DNA of 57,754 bases from Bradyrhizobium sp. (GTDB lineage: Bacteria; Pseudomonadota; Alphaproteobacteria; Rhizobiales; Xanthobacteraceae). The DNA is taken from the NCBI RefSeq assembly GCF_027307225.1, contig NZ_DAHUXJ010000093.1, positions 1 through 57,754 of the forward strand. Reading direction: 5' to 3'. A program made the translations under genes and the position numbers. A model generated the notes under the pieces. That model worked only from the letters and a program-made list of their open reading frames with translations. It ran no database searches and had not been told where the DNA came from. The stretch's first letter is position 1; the number at the start of each line of letters is the position of its first letter. Positions 16,495 through 26,038 of this stretch are shown piece after piece.

Positions 16495-18585
16495 CTAGCC
16501 CTGAAATACCACCGCGTCGACAACGACGCAGCCCTTGCCGGCGCTGCCGAGCAGCACCGGATTCAGGTCGAGGCTGACGACCCTAGCTGTGGGATCGAGC
16601 ATCAGGTCGCCGATCCGCATCACGGCGTCGCACAGCGCATCGACATCCATAGGCGGCTCGCCACGCACACCCGCGAACAACGGCGCGACCTTAAGTCTTT
16701 GCAGCGCTGCCCTCACCTCGTCTCTTGAGAAGGGCGGCAACAGCAACGCGGTGTCGCGGAAAATCTCGACATACTTGCCGCCATCGCCCACGGCCACGAC
16801 CGGACCGAAGACGGGATCACGGTGCGCGCCGATCATGATCTCGCGGCGGCCGCCCGCCATCGCCGCAACGATGACGCCGTCGAACCGCGAACCGTGCTTG
16901 CGGATGATGGCTTCCATCTGGGCCCAGACGTCGCCCGCTTCCTCGCGGCTCGTCACGCCGAGCTTGACCAGCCCAAGCTCGGATTTGTGCGCGATATCGG
17001 CCGAACATCCCTTGACCACCACCGGACCGCCGATGCTCTCGAACGCCGCCACGGCTTCGGCGCGCGACCGGCACAGCCGATGGGCCACGACGACAACGCC
17101 GCGCTCGGCCAGCAAAGCAAGACTGTCCGCTTCATTGAGCATGGTGGTTGCAGCCGCCGGCACCCAGAGCGCGCGCACCTTCTGCGTCTGCGCCCGGCGT
17201 GCCTTGGTGCGCGCCATCAGTTCGTGGTGTGCCAGGAACTGATGCAATGCCGCGACCGCCTCGGTCTCGGTCGGGAAGACGGACGAACCTTCGGCGGCGA
17301 ACTGATCGGCGACACTCTTTTGGGTCGCGGCGATCACCAGCGGCTTGCGGGTCTGTTTGGCAAAGGCTGCGGCGTCGCGGGCGAACGCCTCGACGTCGTA
17401 ACCCGGACCTGCGACGGGAACACCGATCAGAAACGCGTCCGCGGCCGGATCCTCGGCGATGACAGGAAGAATATCGCCGAACAGGCGGCTGTTCGACAGC
17501 AGCGCCGCCGTCAGATCGATCGGATTGGTCGTGGTGGCAAAGCTCGGCAGAATGCCTTTGAGCTTCTTGTCCGTCTCGGCGGAGAGTGTCGCCATTGGCA
17601 TGCCGACGTTGGTGGCGGCGTCCGCCGTCATGACACAGACCGCGCCGGAATTGCTGATCGCAACCAGCCGCCTGCCCTTCGGCTTCCATCCCTTCAGATA
17701 AAGCTCGGTCGCCTCAACCAGGCCACGCATGTCCGGCGCGCGCCAGATGCCGTGCTGCTCGAAGAAGGCATCGACCACGCGATCTTCATTGGCGAGCGCG
17801 CCCGTATGCGATTGCGCGGCCTGGCGCCCGGCTTCGGAGCGGCCGGACTTCAGTGCAATGATCGGCAGATCGCGCTTGAGCGCCACCTCGGCGAGTTCTT
17901 CCAGATATTTCGTCTCCGGAATGCTCTCGAGATAAAGCAGCAGGAGCTTGACCTCGGGGTCTTCCGCGACGGCGACCGCAAGCTCACCGACGGTGATATC
18001 GGCGTCGTTGCCGGTCGCATGGGTGTGGCGCACGCCGATGCCGCGCTGACGCAGGAATCCGACGGGCACCGTGCTCAGCGCGCCGCTCTGGCTCAGCATC
18101 GCGACATGGCCTTCGGCGCGATCCATATCCATGAACATGGTGGAGAAGCTTGCAATCGCGCCGGTACCGAAATTGGCGAGCCCCTGCGAATTGGGACCGA
18201 CGATGCGCATGCCGGCCTTGTGCGCGGCCTCCACCATCCGCCGCTCTTTCGCCTTGCCGGCGACCGCATCGACCTCGCCGAAGCCCGAGGCCATCACCAC
18301 GGCGACCTTCACGCCGTGGGCCGCACAATCTTCTACCACGCCAATCGCATTATCGCCGGCGACCGCGACAATCACCATGTCAGGCGCTTCCGGCAGATCG
18401 CCGAGGCTCTTGTAGCACTTGTGGCCCTGCACCTCGGGGCGAGACGGATTGATCGGGAAAATCCTGCCCTTGAAGCCGAACTTGTCGAGATAGTGCACCG
18501 GCCTGCCGCCGACCTTGTTGGGATTTTCCGAGGCGCCGATGATGGCGACGGAGCGCGGGTCGAGCGCGGCCTTGAGACGAGTCAT
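16495..18585 (-). CDS. ADP-forming acyl-CoA/acetyl-CoA synthetase (ACD family)
   Basis: A 696-residue protein with fused alpha and beta parts. The N-terminal CoA-binding domain starts RSVAIIGASENPNKVGG. SQSGALSTVPVGFLRQRGIG and SHTGALANEDRVVDAFFEQHG (around the catalytic His) mark the ligase domain. The C-terminal ATP-grasp part has GGPVVVKGCSADIAHKSELG. The frame is open further upstream, but ATG at 18585 has AAGGA 7 bases before it. It would make acyl-CoA from acid, ATP and CoA, or the reverse. It is the last gene of a five-gene acyl-CoA module on this strand. Confidence 0.88.
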   Translation of the reverse strand: MTRLKAALDPRSVAIIGASENPNKVGGRPVHYLDKFGFKGRIFPINPSRPEVQGHKCYKSLGDLPEAPDMVIVAVAGDNAIGVVEDCAAHGVKVAVVMASGFGEVDAVAGKAKERRMVEAAHKAGMRIVGPNSQGLANFGTGAIASFSTMFMDMDRAEGHVAMLSQSGALSTVPVGFLRQRGIGVRHTHATGNDADITVGELAVAVAEDPEVKLLLLYLESIPETKYLEELAEVALKRDLPIIALKSGRSEAGRQAAQSHTGALANEDRVVDAFFEQHGIWRAPDMRGLVEATELYLKGWKPKGRRLVAISNSGAVCVMTADAATNVGMPMATLSAETDKKLKGILPSFATTTNPIDLTAALLSNSRLFGDILPVIAEDPAADAFLIGVPVAGPGYDVEAFARDAAAFAKQTRKPLVIAATQKSVADQFAAEGSSVFPTETEAVAALHQFLAHHELMARTKARRAQTQKVRALWVPAAATTMLNEADSLALLAERGVVVVAHRLCRSRAEAVAAFESIGGPVVVKGCSADIAHKSELGLVKLGVTSREEAGDVWAQMEAIIRKHGSRFDGVIVAAMAGGRREIMIGAHRDPVFGPVVAVGDGGKYVEIFRDTALLLPPFSRDEVRAALQRLKVAPLFAGVRGEPPMDVDALCDAVMRIGDLMLDPTARVVSLDLNPVLLGSAGKGCVVVDAVVFQG

Positions 18586-18635
18586 GATGAATCCTTGAAC
18601 GTGCGCTTTATGATTTTCGAAAGGGGTTAGCCGCC

Positions 18636-19802
18636 TCAATACGACTTCGGCAAGCCCAGCACCTTTTCGGCGATGAAGCTGAGAATGAGCTGTGGGCTGA
18701 TTGGGGCGATACGCGGGATCAGGGATTCCCGAAGATATCGCTCGACATGAAATTCCTTGGCGTAGCCGAAACCGCCATGGGTCATCACCGCCTGTTCGCA
18801 GGCATGAAAGCCGGCTTCGCCTGCAAGATATTTCGCGGCATTGGCCGCCGGCCCGCAGAGCTGACCCTGGTCGTATTGCCACGCAGCCGACAGCGTCATC
18901 AGCCAGGCAGCTTCCAGCTCCATCCAGTTCTTCGCGAGCGGATGCTGGATTCCTTGATTCTTGCCGATCGGACGGTTGAAGACGTTGCGCTCCTTGGCGT
19001 AGGCCGCGGCGCGTGACAGCGCCACATGGCCGAGCCCGACGGCTTCTGCCGCAATCAGGATGCGCTCGGGATTCATGCCGTGCAGGATGTATTCAAATCC
19101 CCGACCCTCTTCACCGAGGCGATCCGCAAGCGGAATCTCGAAATCCTCGATGAAGAGCTCGTTGGAATCGACCGCCTTGCGGCCCATCTTCTCGATCTCC
19201 CGCACCGAGATGCGGCTGCGATCGAAATCGGTATAGAAGAGACTTAGCCCGCGGGTCGGGTTTTTCACTTCTTCCAGCGGCGTGGTGCGCGCCAGCAGCA
19301 GAATTTTCCCGGCGACCTGCGCGGTCGAAATCCAGACCTTCTGGCCGTTGACGATATATTTGTCGCCGGAACGCACCGCGCGCGTCTTCAACTGCGTGGT
19401 GTTCAGCCCGGTGTTGGGTTCGGTGACGGCGAAGCAGGATCGCTCTGTGCCGGCCACGATCGGCGGCAACATCCGCTCGCACTGCTCCTTGGTACCGAAT
19501 ACGACCACCGGATTGAGCCCGAACACATTCATATGCACTGCGGAGGCGCCCGACATGCCGGCGCCGGATTCCGAAATCGTCCGCATCATGATCGCGGCGT
19601 CCATGATGCCGAGGCCGGAACCGCCATATTCCTCAGGAATGCAGATGCCGAGCCAGCCGGCATCGGCCAGCGCGCGGTGAAAATCGGCCGGGTATCCGCC
19701 TTCCTTGTCCTTCTTCAGCCAATAGGCGTCGTCGAAGCGTGCGCAGATTTTTGCGACCGCATCGCGGATCGATTCCTGATTGGGGCTGAGCGCGAAATCC
19801 AT
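18636..19802 (-). CDS. Acyl-CoA dehydrogenase
   Basis: A 388-residue flavoenzyme. The three-domain family pattern is complete: MDFALSPNQESIRDAVAKIC at the start, ICIPEEYGGSGLGIMDAAI, CFAVTEPNTGLNTTQLKTRA (FAD/substrate region) and C-terminal AVMTHGGFGYAKEFHVERYL. It inserts a C2-C3 double bond in a CoA thioester, giving electrons to ETF. The ATG at 19802 is four bases after the CaiB-type gene's stop, so the two are probably cotranslated. The exact substrate is unknown. Confidence 0.92.
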   Translation of the reverse strand: MDFALSPNQESIRDAVAKICARFDDAYWLKKDKEGGYPADFHRALADAGWLGICIPEEYGGSGLGIMDAAIMMRTISESGAGMSGASAVHMNVFGLNPVVVFGTKEQCERMLPPIVAGTERSCFAVTEPNTGLNTTQLKTRAVRSGDKYIVNGQKVWISTAQVAGKILLLARTTPLEEVKNPTRGLSLFYTDFDRSRISVREIEKMGRKAVDSNELFIEDFEIPLADRLGEEGRGFEYILHGMNPERILIAAEAVGLGHVALSRAAAYAKERNVFNRPIGKNQGIQHPLAKNWMELEAAWLMTLSAAWQYDQGQLCGPAANAAKYLAGEAGFHACEQAVMTHGGFGYAKEFHVERYLRESLIPRIAPISPQLILSFIAEKVLGLPKSY

Positions 19803-19806
19803 GATG

Positions 19807-21000
19807 TCAGACCGCTGTTGTCGCGCCGTCACGCACAAGTCCGGCAATCTCTTCGGCTGAAAACCCGGCTTCCTTCAGGATTTCGCCACCGTGCTCGTTC
19901 AAGCGCGGCGCGAGCCGCGAAGGCTCGACTGCCGTTTCGGACCATCGGGCGGAAGCCTTCATGCTGCGGATTTTTCCTTCGCTGGGATGATCGACCACCG
20001 GAAAGAAACCGGTCGATGCCAGATGCGGGTCCTGCAAGATGCTTTCGAGATCATGCATGGGCATTACGGGTATATCGGCCTTGGTGAGCAAATCGAGCCA
20101 TTCGGACGTGGTTTTAGTCTCGAAGATGCGGGCGAGTTCGGCATAGACGGTGTCGATATTGCTGGCACGGCCGGCAAAGCTTGCAAACTTCGGATCTTGC
20201 CGCAGGTCGTCACGACCGGTCGCCGCGAAGAAGCTCGCCCATTGCTTGTCGTTATAAACGATCACGCAGATAAAGCCGTCTGCGGTCTTGTAAGGCCTGC
20301 GGTCGCGCGACAAATGCCGCGCATAGCCGCCCTTGTCGAGTGGCGGTTCATAAGTGAGCCCACCCATGTGGTCGCCCATGACAAATCCCGCCATGGTCTC
20401 GAACATCGGAACGTCCAGCCGCTGGCCGCGCCCGGTGCGATCGCGATGCACAAGGCTGGCGCAGATCGCGCCGACCGCCGTCAGTCCGACGATCCGATCG
20501 ACCAGGGCGTTCGGAACATAGCGCGGCACGCCGTCACCGGTTTGCGCCATCAGCGCCGGCAGACCGGTCGCGCCCTGGATCAGGTCGTCATAAGCCGGCT
20601 TGGCGGCGTAGGGACCATCCTGGCCGAAGCCGAATACCCCGGCATAAATCAGCCGCGGGTTGATATCAGATACGACATCGTAGCCGAGTTGCAGGCGCGC
20701 CATCGCCGCAGGACGGATGTTGTAGACCAGGACATCGGCCGTCTTGATCAGCCGCAGCACCGTGTCGCGGCCGCCGGGCTTCTTCAGGTCGAGCGCGATG
20801 CTGCGTTTGCTGCGATTGGTATTGAGGAACACCGGTCCCATGCCGGGATGCCGTGTCGGACCGATCAGCCGCGTCACGTCGCCCTCGAGGCTTTCGACCT
20901 TGACGACGTCGGCGCCGTAGTCGCCCAGCATCTGGGTGGCATACGGCCCCATCAGCACGGTCGTCATGTCGATGACTTTGACGCCTTCCAGCGGCCCCAT
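19807..21000 (-). CDS. CaiB/BaiF family CoA-transferase
   Basis: A 397-residue class III CoA-transferase. It begins GPLEGVKVIDMTTVLMGPYATQ, followed by LGDYGADVVKVESLEGD with the aspartate-containing motif of the family, then RSKRSIALDLKKPGG. It would move CoA between carboxylic acids, supplying the acyl-CoA for the adjacent dehydrogenase. The gap to the downstream dehydrogenase start is only 4 bases. Substrate cannot be read from sequence. Confidence 0.9.
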   Translation of the reverse strand: MGPLEGVKVIDMTTVLMGPYATQMLGDYGADVVKVESLEGDVTRLIGPTRHPGMGPVFLNTNRSKRSIALDLKKPGGRDTVLRLIKTADVLVYNIRPAAMARLQLGYDVVSDINPRLIYAGVFGFGQDGPYAAKPAYDDLIQGATGLPALMAQTGDGVPRYVPNALVDRIVGLTAVGAICASLVHRDRTGRGQRLDVPMFETMAGFVMGDHMGGLTYEPPLDKGGYARHLSRDRRPYKTADGFICVIVYNDKQWASFFAATGRDDLRQDPKFASFAGRASNIDTVYAELARIFETKTTSEWLDLLTKADIPVMPMHDLESILQDPHLASTGFFPVVDHPSEGKIRSMKASARWSETAVEPSRLAPRLNEHGGEILKEAGFSAEEIAGLVRDGATTAV

Positions 21001-21189
21001 GGGTGGTACTTTCTTACGGAAAATGTTCGGCGCGATGCGCCTGTCCGGCTTAGTAGCGCCGGGCTGCGGGCGAGATCAAGGCTTCCCGAGGTATGGCCGT
21101 ATGCGCGACGGCGTCATCGTCCGCCACGGGTCTCGCCGTCGGCGAGCAGGCGACAGGCTCCAGCCGGCACGGCGACCCCGGAAAACTAC

Positions 21190-22719
21190 TTACTTCCGCA
21201 TCATCCGCCGCAACTCGGTCTTCAGCACCTTGCCGTAATTGTTCTTCGGCAGCGCATCGAGATAAACGTAGCGCTTGGGCCGTTTGAAACGCGCAATCGA
21301 TGCCAGGCAATGTGCATCCAGCTTGGCGTCGTCGCGAGTCGCGCCCTCCTCCAGCACCACGCAGGCAACGACGATCTCGCCCCAATCTGGATCGGGCAGG
21401 CCGATCGCGGAGACCTCGCGCACGTCCGCATGCGACAGCAGCGCCTCCTCCACTTCCCGCGGATAGATGTTGGTGCCGCCGGAAATGATGACGTCCTTTG
21501 ACCGGTCGGAGAGCGTGAGAAAGCCGTCTTCGTCGAGACGCCCGACGTCGCCGGTGCGCAGCCAGCCGTCCTTGAGCGTCTCGGCATTGGCCTTCGGATT
21601 GTTCCAGTAGCCGAGCATCACGGCGGTGCCCTTGGCTTCGACCTCGCCGGTCTCGCCCGCACCCAGTACCTCGCCGTCCTTGCCGGTGATGCGAACCGAC
21701 ATGACGCTCTGCGCGGTGCCGACCGAGGCCAGCCGCTCCAGGTAGCGCGGATGTTCCGTCTTCATGTGCCATTCGCGGCTGAGCGCGGTGATGGTCATTG
21801 GCGATTCGCCCTGGCCATAGATCTGCACGAAGCGCTGCCCCATCACCGAGATCGCCTCTCGGATATCGGCGAGGTACATAGGCCCGCCGCCATAGATGAT
21901 GGTGCGTATGCCCTCGCCGCTTTCGCCGCGGCGTTTGGCAGCATCGACCAGCCGGCGAACCATGGTCGGCGCGCCGAACATCACGACATTCTCGAGATTG
22001 CGGGCAAGGTTGAGCACCTCATCCGGATCGAAACCGCCGGATTCCGGAACGACGTGCCGTCCGCCCATGCGCACATGCGGGAGATTGTAGAGGCCGGCGC
22101 CATGCGAAATCGGCGCGGCATAGAGCGAGGCATCTTGCGGCGTCGCCGGATCGACGTCGGCGAGATAACACATCGACGCTGCGACCAGATTGCCGTGGCT
22201 GAGCATCACCCCCTTCGGCCGGCCGGTCGTGCCCGAGGTATAGAACAGCCACGCGAGGTCATCGACCTCGCGGGCGAGCGGCATGGGTGCGCCCTCACCT
22301 TCGCGCATCGCCCGATAGGCGTCGCTGTCGAGCGACACTGTCTTCATCGCGGCCGGCAGATCGGCCTTCGCCTCTGTCAACGCTTCAACCGTGCCGTCGG
22401 AAATGAAAGCCAGTTTGGCGCCGGCGTCGCTGCAGATCCAGGCGGCCTCGCGGCCGTGCAGCTTGGCATTGATCGGGATAGCGGCCGCGCCCATCCACCA
22501 GATGCCGTAAAGGCATTCGAGATATTGCGTACAGTTACCGGCGAAAAGCGCGACACGATCGCCAGGCGCGATCCCGTGGTCACGCAACAGCGCGGCACCG
22601 GTCGCGGCCGCGCGGTGCGCGAAGGTCCCGTAGTCGGCGTCTAGGTCGAAGCCGGTCAGCAGTGCCGGCGCTTCAGGACGAAGCCTGGCCGTGTTGGCGA
22701 GCCATTCCGCGATGTTCAT
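21190..22719 (-). CDS. AMP-forming acyl-CoA synthetase
   Basis: A 509-residue adenylate-forming ligase. Motif A3 is WLFYTSGTTGRPKGVMLSHG. Later motifs are IYGQGESPMT, GWLRTGDVGRLDEDGFLTL and the catalytic lysine near PKNNYGKVLKTEL at the C-terminus. It lies 15 bases after the thiolase in gene order reversed on the same strand and 190 bases before the CaiB gene. It would activate a fatty, cyclic or aromatic acid with ATP and CoA. Confidence 0.9.
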   Translation of the reverse strand: MNIAEWLANTARLRPEAPALLTGFDLDADYGTFAHRAAATGAALLRDHGIAPGDRVALFAGNCTQYLECLYGIWWMGAAAIPINAKLHGREAAWICSDAGAKLAFISDGTVEALTEAKADLPAAMKTVSLDSDAYRAMREGEGAPMPLAREVDDLAWLFYTSGTTGRPKGVMLSHGNLVAASMCYLADVDPATPQDASLYAAPISHGAGLYNLPHVRMGGRHVVPESGGFDPDEVLNLARNLENVVMFGAPTMVRRLVDAAKRRGESGEGIRTIIYGGGPMYLADIREAISVMGQRFVQIYGQGESPMTITALSREWHMKTEHPRYLERLASVGTAQSVMSVRITGKDGEVLGAGETGEVEAKGTAVMLGYWNNPKANAETLKDGWLRTGDVGRLDEDGFLTLSDRSKDVIISGGTNIYPREVEEALLSHADVREVSAIGLPDPDWGEIVVACVVLEEGATRDDAKLDAHCLASIARFKRPKRYVYLDALPKNNYGKVLKTELRRMMRK

Positions 22720-22734
22720 TGCTCAAAGCCTCGC

Positions 22735-23904
22735 TTACTTCGCGGGCTCCAGGATCGAAACATAGTTGGCGACCGCCGCACCGCCCATGTTAAAGATGCC
22801 GCCGAGCTTCGGATTTGGAAGCTGCATGCCTTCGGGCGCTTGCCCCGTGAGCTGCATCGCAGTCATCACATGCATCGAAACGCCGGTCGCACCGATCGGA
22901 TGGCCCTTGGCCTTCAATCCGCCGGAGGGATTGACCGGTAGCTTGCCGTCCTTCTGCGTCCAGCCTTCCTTGATGGCACGCGCACCCTGCCCGCGCGGTG
23001 TCAGCCCCATCGCCTCGTACTCGATCAGTTCGGCGACCGTGAAGCAGTCGTGGGTCTCGACGAAGGAAAGGTCGGAAAGCGCAACACCGGCTTTCTCGAG
23101 CGCGCGTTGCCAGGCGATCGAGCAGCCTTCGAACTGTAAAATGTCGCGCTTGGACATCGGCAGGAAATCCTGCGCGTGTGCCACGCTGCGAAAGTTCACC
23201 GCCTTGCCCATCTTCTTCGCGGTCTCGAGGTCGGTCAGTACCAGCGCGGCCGCACCATCCGATACCAGCGAGCAATCGGTACGCTTCAGCGGACCCGCGA
23301 CATAGGGATTCTTTTCACTTTCGGAGCGGCAGAATTCAAAACCGAAATCCTTGCGCATCTGAGCGTAGGGATTGGCAACGCCGTTCTTGTGGTTCTTAGC
23401 CGCGATCATGGCGAGTGCATCGGATTGATCGCCGTATTTCTGGAAGTAGCCTTGCGCGATCTTGCCGAACACGCCGGCGAAGCCACCGGGGGTATCGCCG
23501 TCTTCGGGCAGATAAGAAGCGCGCAACAGGTTGCGGCCGATTTCGGGGCCCGGCGTCCGCGTCATCTGCTCGACGCCAACGACCAACACGATTTTCGCCG
23601 CCCCCGAGGCGATCGCGCGGATGCCCTGATGCACGGCGGCCGAGCCGGTCGCGCAAGCGTTTTCAACGCGGGTGGCCGGCTTGAAGCGGAGCTGCGGATC
23701 GGCCTGCAACACCAGCGCGGCCGTAAAGTCCTGGGCCGAGAAGCCGGCGTTGAAATGCCCGAGCACGATCTCGTCGACGTCGGCGGCTGCAATGCCCGCG
23801 TCCGCCAACGCTTCGTTGGCGACCTTGACGACCAGGCTTTCGACCGTCTCGGCGTCAAACTTGCCAAAGGGCGTATGTGCCCATCCGACGATGCTGGCTG
23901 TCAT
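22735..23904 (-). CDS. Thiolase (acetyl-CoA acetyltransferase / SCP-x-like)
   Basis: A 389-residue thiolase-fold enzyme. ATRVENACATGSAAVHQGIRA carries the active-site cysteine near residue 90; SFVETHDCFTVAELIEYEAMG and NPSGGLKAKGHPIGATGVSMH give the conserved Asn/His and the GHPIGA motif. The NxxCATG and HDCF forms place it with SCP-x-type thiolases rather than classical beta-ketothiolases. ATG at 23904 has GGGAGAA upstream; the longer frame to 23964 lacks such a site. It would cleave the beta-keto acyl-CoA at the end of the pathway. Confidence 0.9.
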   Translation of the reverse strand: MTASIVGWAHTPFGKFDAETVESLVVKVANEALADAGIAAADVDEIVLGHFNAGFSAQDFTAALVLQADPQLRFKPATRVENACATGSAAVHQGIRAIASGAAKIVLVVGVEQMTRTPGPEIGRNLLRASYLPEDGDTPGGFAGVFGKIAQGYFQKYGDQSDALAMIAAKNHKNGVANPYAQMRKDFGFEFCRSESEKNPYVAGPLKRTDCSLVSDGAAALVLTDLETAKKMGKAVNFRSVAHAQDFLPMSKRDILQFEGCSIAWQRALEKAGVALSDLSFVETHDCFTVAELIEYEAMGLTPRGQGARAIKEGWTQKDGKLPVNPSGGLKAKGHPIGATGVSMHVMTAMQLTGQAPEGMQLPNPKLGGIFNMGGAAVANYVSILEPAK

Positions 23905-23940
23905 GGTTGTTCTCCCGCGAAGTCTTGTGTTTGAGCATAA

Positions 23941-23984
23941 TCTTATCGGAAAACCGGTTCCCACTTTTCCGGATCATGCTCGCG
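23941..23984. repeat. Short intergenic repeat of the ccggttcccacttttccgg type
   Basis: The segment TTATCGGAAAACCGGTTCCC followed by ACTTTTCCGGATCATGC is a short repeat I recognise from many rhizobial genomes. It lies between the thiolase start and the next operon's last gene. CCGGTTCCCACTTTTCCGG is partly self-complementary. Confidence 0.6.
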
Positions 23985-23987
23985 AAA

Positions 23988-24974
23988 TCAGGCGGCGAAG
24001 TTACCGCCCAGTTCGTCGTCGATATGAATACGGATAATGTCGTCGAAGGTCTTTTCTGCGGTCGTGAAGCCGAGTTCAAGCGAACGTCTGGGATCGAAGT
24101 TACGCGGCCAGCCGGCGACGATGCCCACGATAAAAGGATCCGGCTCGCGTTTGATCCGCGCTGCCACCTTCTCGCCCGCAACGCGCTTGAGCGCGGAGAT
24201 CTGTTCGCCGACGGTTGCGGAAAGGCCGGGCATGGTCAGGTTGCGTCGTGGACCGATCCTGGCAGTGTCGATGCTTCCCGCATGGATCAGGAACCCGACC
24301 GCCGAGCGCGGCGAAGCATGCCAGTGCCGTACATCCTCCGATACCGGCAGGATCGCCTCCTGGCCTGCAAGCGGCTCGCGCAGAATGCCGGAGAAGAAGC
24401 CGGAGGCCGCCTTGTTCGGCAGACCCGGGCGAATGCAGATGGTCGGCAAGCGAATACCGACGCCGTCCATAAAGCCGCGCCTCGTGTAGTCGGCAAGCAG
24501 GAGCTCGCCGATCGTCTTCTGGGTGCCGTAACTCAATAGCGGCGTATTGAAGAACTCATCGCCAATGGCGTCCGGGAACGGCGCACCGAACACCGCGATC
24601 GACGAGGTGAACACAACGCGCGGCTTGTAGCCGCCACCGGCCAGCCGGATCGCATCGAACAGCATCCGCGTGCCGTCGAGGTTGATGCGGTAGCCCTTCT
24701 CGAAATCGAGTTCGGCCTCGCCGGAGACGATCGCAGCCAGATGAAAGATCACGTCCGGGCGGCCGGAAACGAGCTTTTCAGGAACACCGGCCACTGCAAA
24801 ATCGCCGGCCAGAATCTCAACCGGGAAGCCGGCCTTTTCGGGCTGTTTCGCCGCGACGACGTCGTGCAGCGTCATCCTGGTGATGCCGCTCTTGCCAAGC
24901 CGGCCGTCGGCGACGAGGCGATCGACCAATTTGCGGCCGACCATGCCGGCCGCGCCCAGAACCAGAATATACAA
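23988..24974 (-). CDS. denD: NAD-dependent epimerase/dehydratase family, D-erythronate dehydrogenase-like
   Basis: A 328-residue SDR of the extended type. The N-terminus MYILVLGAAGMVGRKLVDRL is the GxxGxxG nucleotide site and the catalytic pair appears in PLLSYGTQKTIGELLLADYT (YxxxK). The DenD-like traits are the opening GAAGMVGRKL, FEKGYRINLDGTRMLFDAIR and IRLPTICIRPGLPNKAASGF. DenD oxidises D-erythronate at C2 in four-carbon acid catabolism. Its place at the end of the sugar ABC operon fits sugar-acid use. Assignment to this exact substrate is by resemblance only. Confidence 0.75.
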   Translation of the reverse strand: MYILVLGAAGMVGRKLVDRLVADGRLGKSGITRMTLHDVVAAKQPEKAGFPVEILAGDFAVAGVPEKLVSGRPDVIFHLAAIVSGEAELDFEKGYRINLDGTRMLFDAIRLAGGGYKPRVVFTSSIAVFGAPFPDAIGDEFFNTPLLSYGTQKTIGELLLADYTRRGFMDGVGIRLPTICIRPGLPNKAASGFFSGILREPLAGQEAILPVSEDVRHWHASPRSAVGFLIHAGSIDTARIGPRRNLTMPGLSATVGEQISALKRVAGEKVAARIKREPDPFIVGIVAGWPRNFDPRRSLELGFTTAEKTFDDIIRIHIDDELGGNFAA

Positions 24975-25000
24975 AACTTACTCCCGTTTGTTCTTCGTTG

Positions 25001-25110
25001 CCTCATCCTGAGGAGCATCGCGCAAGCGATGCGTCTCGAAGGATGATCACAGACCCTGCAAGCTGCCATCCTTCGTGACGCGCGCCAAATGCGCGCTCCT
25101 CAGGATGAGG
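25001..25110. repeat. Intergenic palindrome of the cctcatcctgaggagc family
   Basis: Ends are CCTCATCCTGAGGAGC and GCTCCTCAGGATGAGG; inner arms are CGAAGGATG/CATCCTTCG. It separates the ABC permease from the DenD-like gene on the same strand. This palindrome class is widespread in Bradyrhizobium intergenic regions. Confidence 0.85.
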
Positions 25111-25129
25111 TCCGACGGACCTTCGCCTG

Positions 25130-26038
25130 TCACTCTTTGACCGCCCCCGTCATCGCCGACACGTAGTGCTCGACGAAGAAGGCGTAAAGGATGACGAGCG
25201 GCAGCGAGCCGACCAGCGCGCCCGCCATCAGCGAGCCCCACTTGTAGATATCGCCATCGACGAATTCGTTCACGATCGCCACCGGCACCGTCTTGTTCGC
25301 CGTCGATTGCAGGAAGGTCAGCGCGTAGATGAACTCGTTCCAGCACAGCGTGAAGGAGAAGATGAAGGCCGAGATCAAGCCGGGAACGGCAAGCGGCACC
25401 ACGATGCGGGTGAGGATCTGCCAGCGCGAGGCGCCGTCAATCAGCGCACATTCTTCAAGCTCGAACGGGATAGTCTTGAAGTATCCCATCAACAGCCAGG
25501 TCGAGAAGGGAATGAGTATCGTCGGATAAACGAGGATCAGCGACAGCGGCGAGTCGAACAGGCCGTACGCCTGGATCACCGACGCCAGCGGAATGAACAG
25601 GATCGACGGCGGCACGAGGTAGGCGAAGAAGATCAAGACGCCGACAGTGTCCGCCCCCTTGAATCGCAGGCGCACGATGGCGTAGGCCGCCAGTACGCTT
25701 GCAATGATCGAGAGCACGGTGGCACCGACCGCGACGTACATCGTGTTCCAGAGCCAGTGCGGGTACTGCGTCTCGAACAACAGTTTTTCGATGTGCTTGA
25801 ACGTCGGATGAACCACCCAGAACGGGTTGTAGGTGTTCATGTCGATCAGTTGCTCATCGGGTTTGATCGACGTCAGCACCATCCAGTAGAACGGGAACAG
25901 CAGGATGATCAGGATCAGTCCCAGCGGGATATAGAGCGTCACCACGCGGCGCGGCAGCGACTCCAGATAGCTCATGCCCTCGCTGTCGTCGCCGCGGACG
26001 GCCGCCGGAGCTTTGGCAGGAAGCACGGAATCAGTCAT
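25130..26038 (-). CDS. Carbohydrate ABC transporter permease (MalG/UgpE type)
   Basis: A 302-residue membrane protein with six predicted helices. The EAA loop reads ECALIDGASRWQILTRIVVPLAVPG, typical of the MalG group, and the N-terminus has the usual FPFYWMVLTSIKPDEQL. Its start overlaps the end of the partner permease (26031-26038), so translation is coupled. With 26031-26990, 27108-28430 and 28488-29549 it makes a complete CUT1-type sugar importer. Confidence 0.92.
   Translation of the reverse strand: MTDSVLPAKAPAAVRGDDSEGMSYLESLPRRVVTLYIPLGLILIILLFPFYWMVLTSIKPDEQLIDMNTYNPFWVVHPTFKHIEKLLFETQYPHWLWNTMYVAVGATVLSIIASVLAAYAIVRLRFKGADTVGVLIFFAYLVPPSILFIPLASVIQAYGLFDSPLSLILVYPTILIPFSTWLLMGYFKTIPFELEECALIDGASRWQILTRIVVPLAVPGLISAFIFSFTLCWNEFIYALTFLQSTANKTVPVAIVNEFVDGDIYKWGSLMAGALVGSLPLVILYAFFVEHYVSAMTGAVKE

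Noticed and set aside
16822..18630. 602-codon plus-strand frame opposite the ADP-forming ligase
   Set aside because: Antisense shadow of a high-GC gene; the translation is Arg/His/Gln-rich without domains, while the minus strand encodes a complete enzyme.
19891..21501. 536-codon plus-strand frame
   Set aside because: Shadow of the CaiB and AMP-ligase genes; no recognisable protein features.
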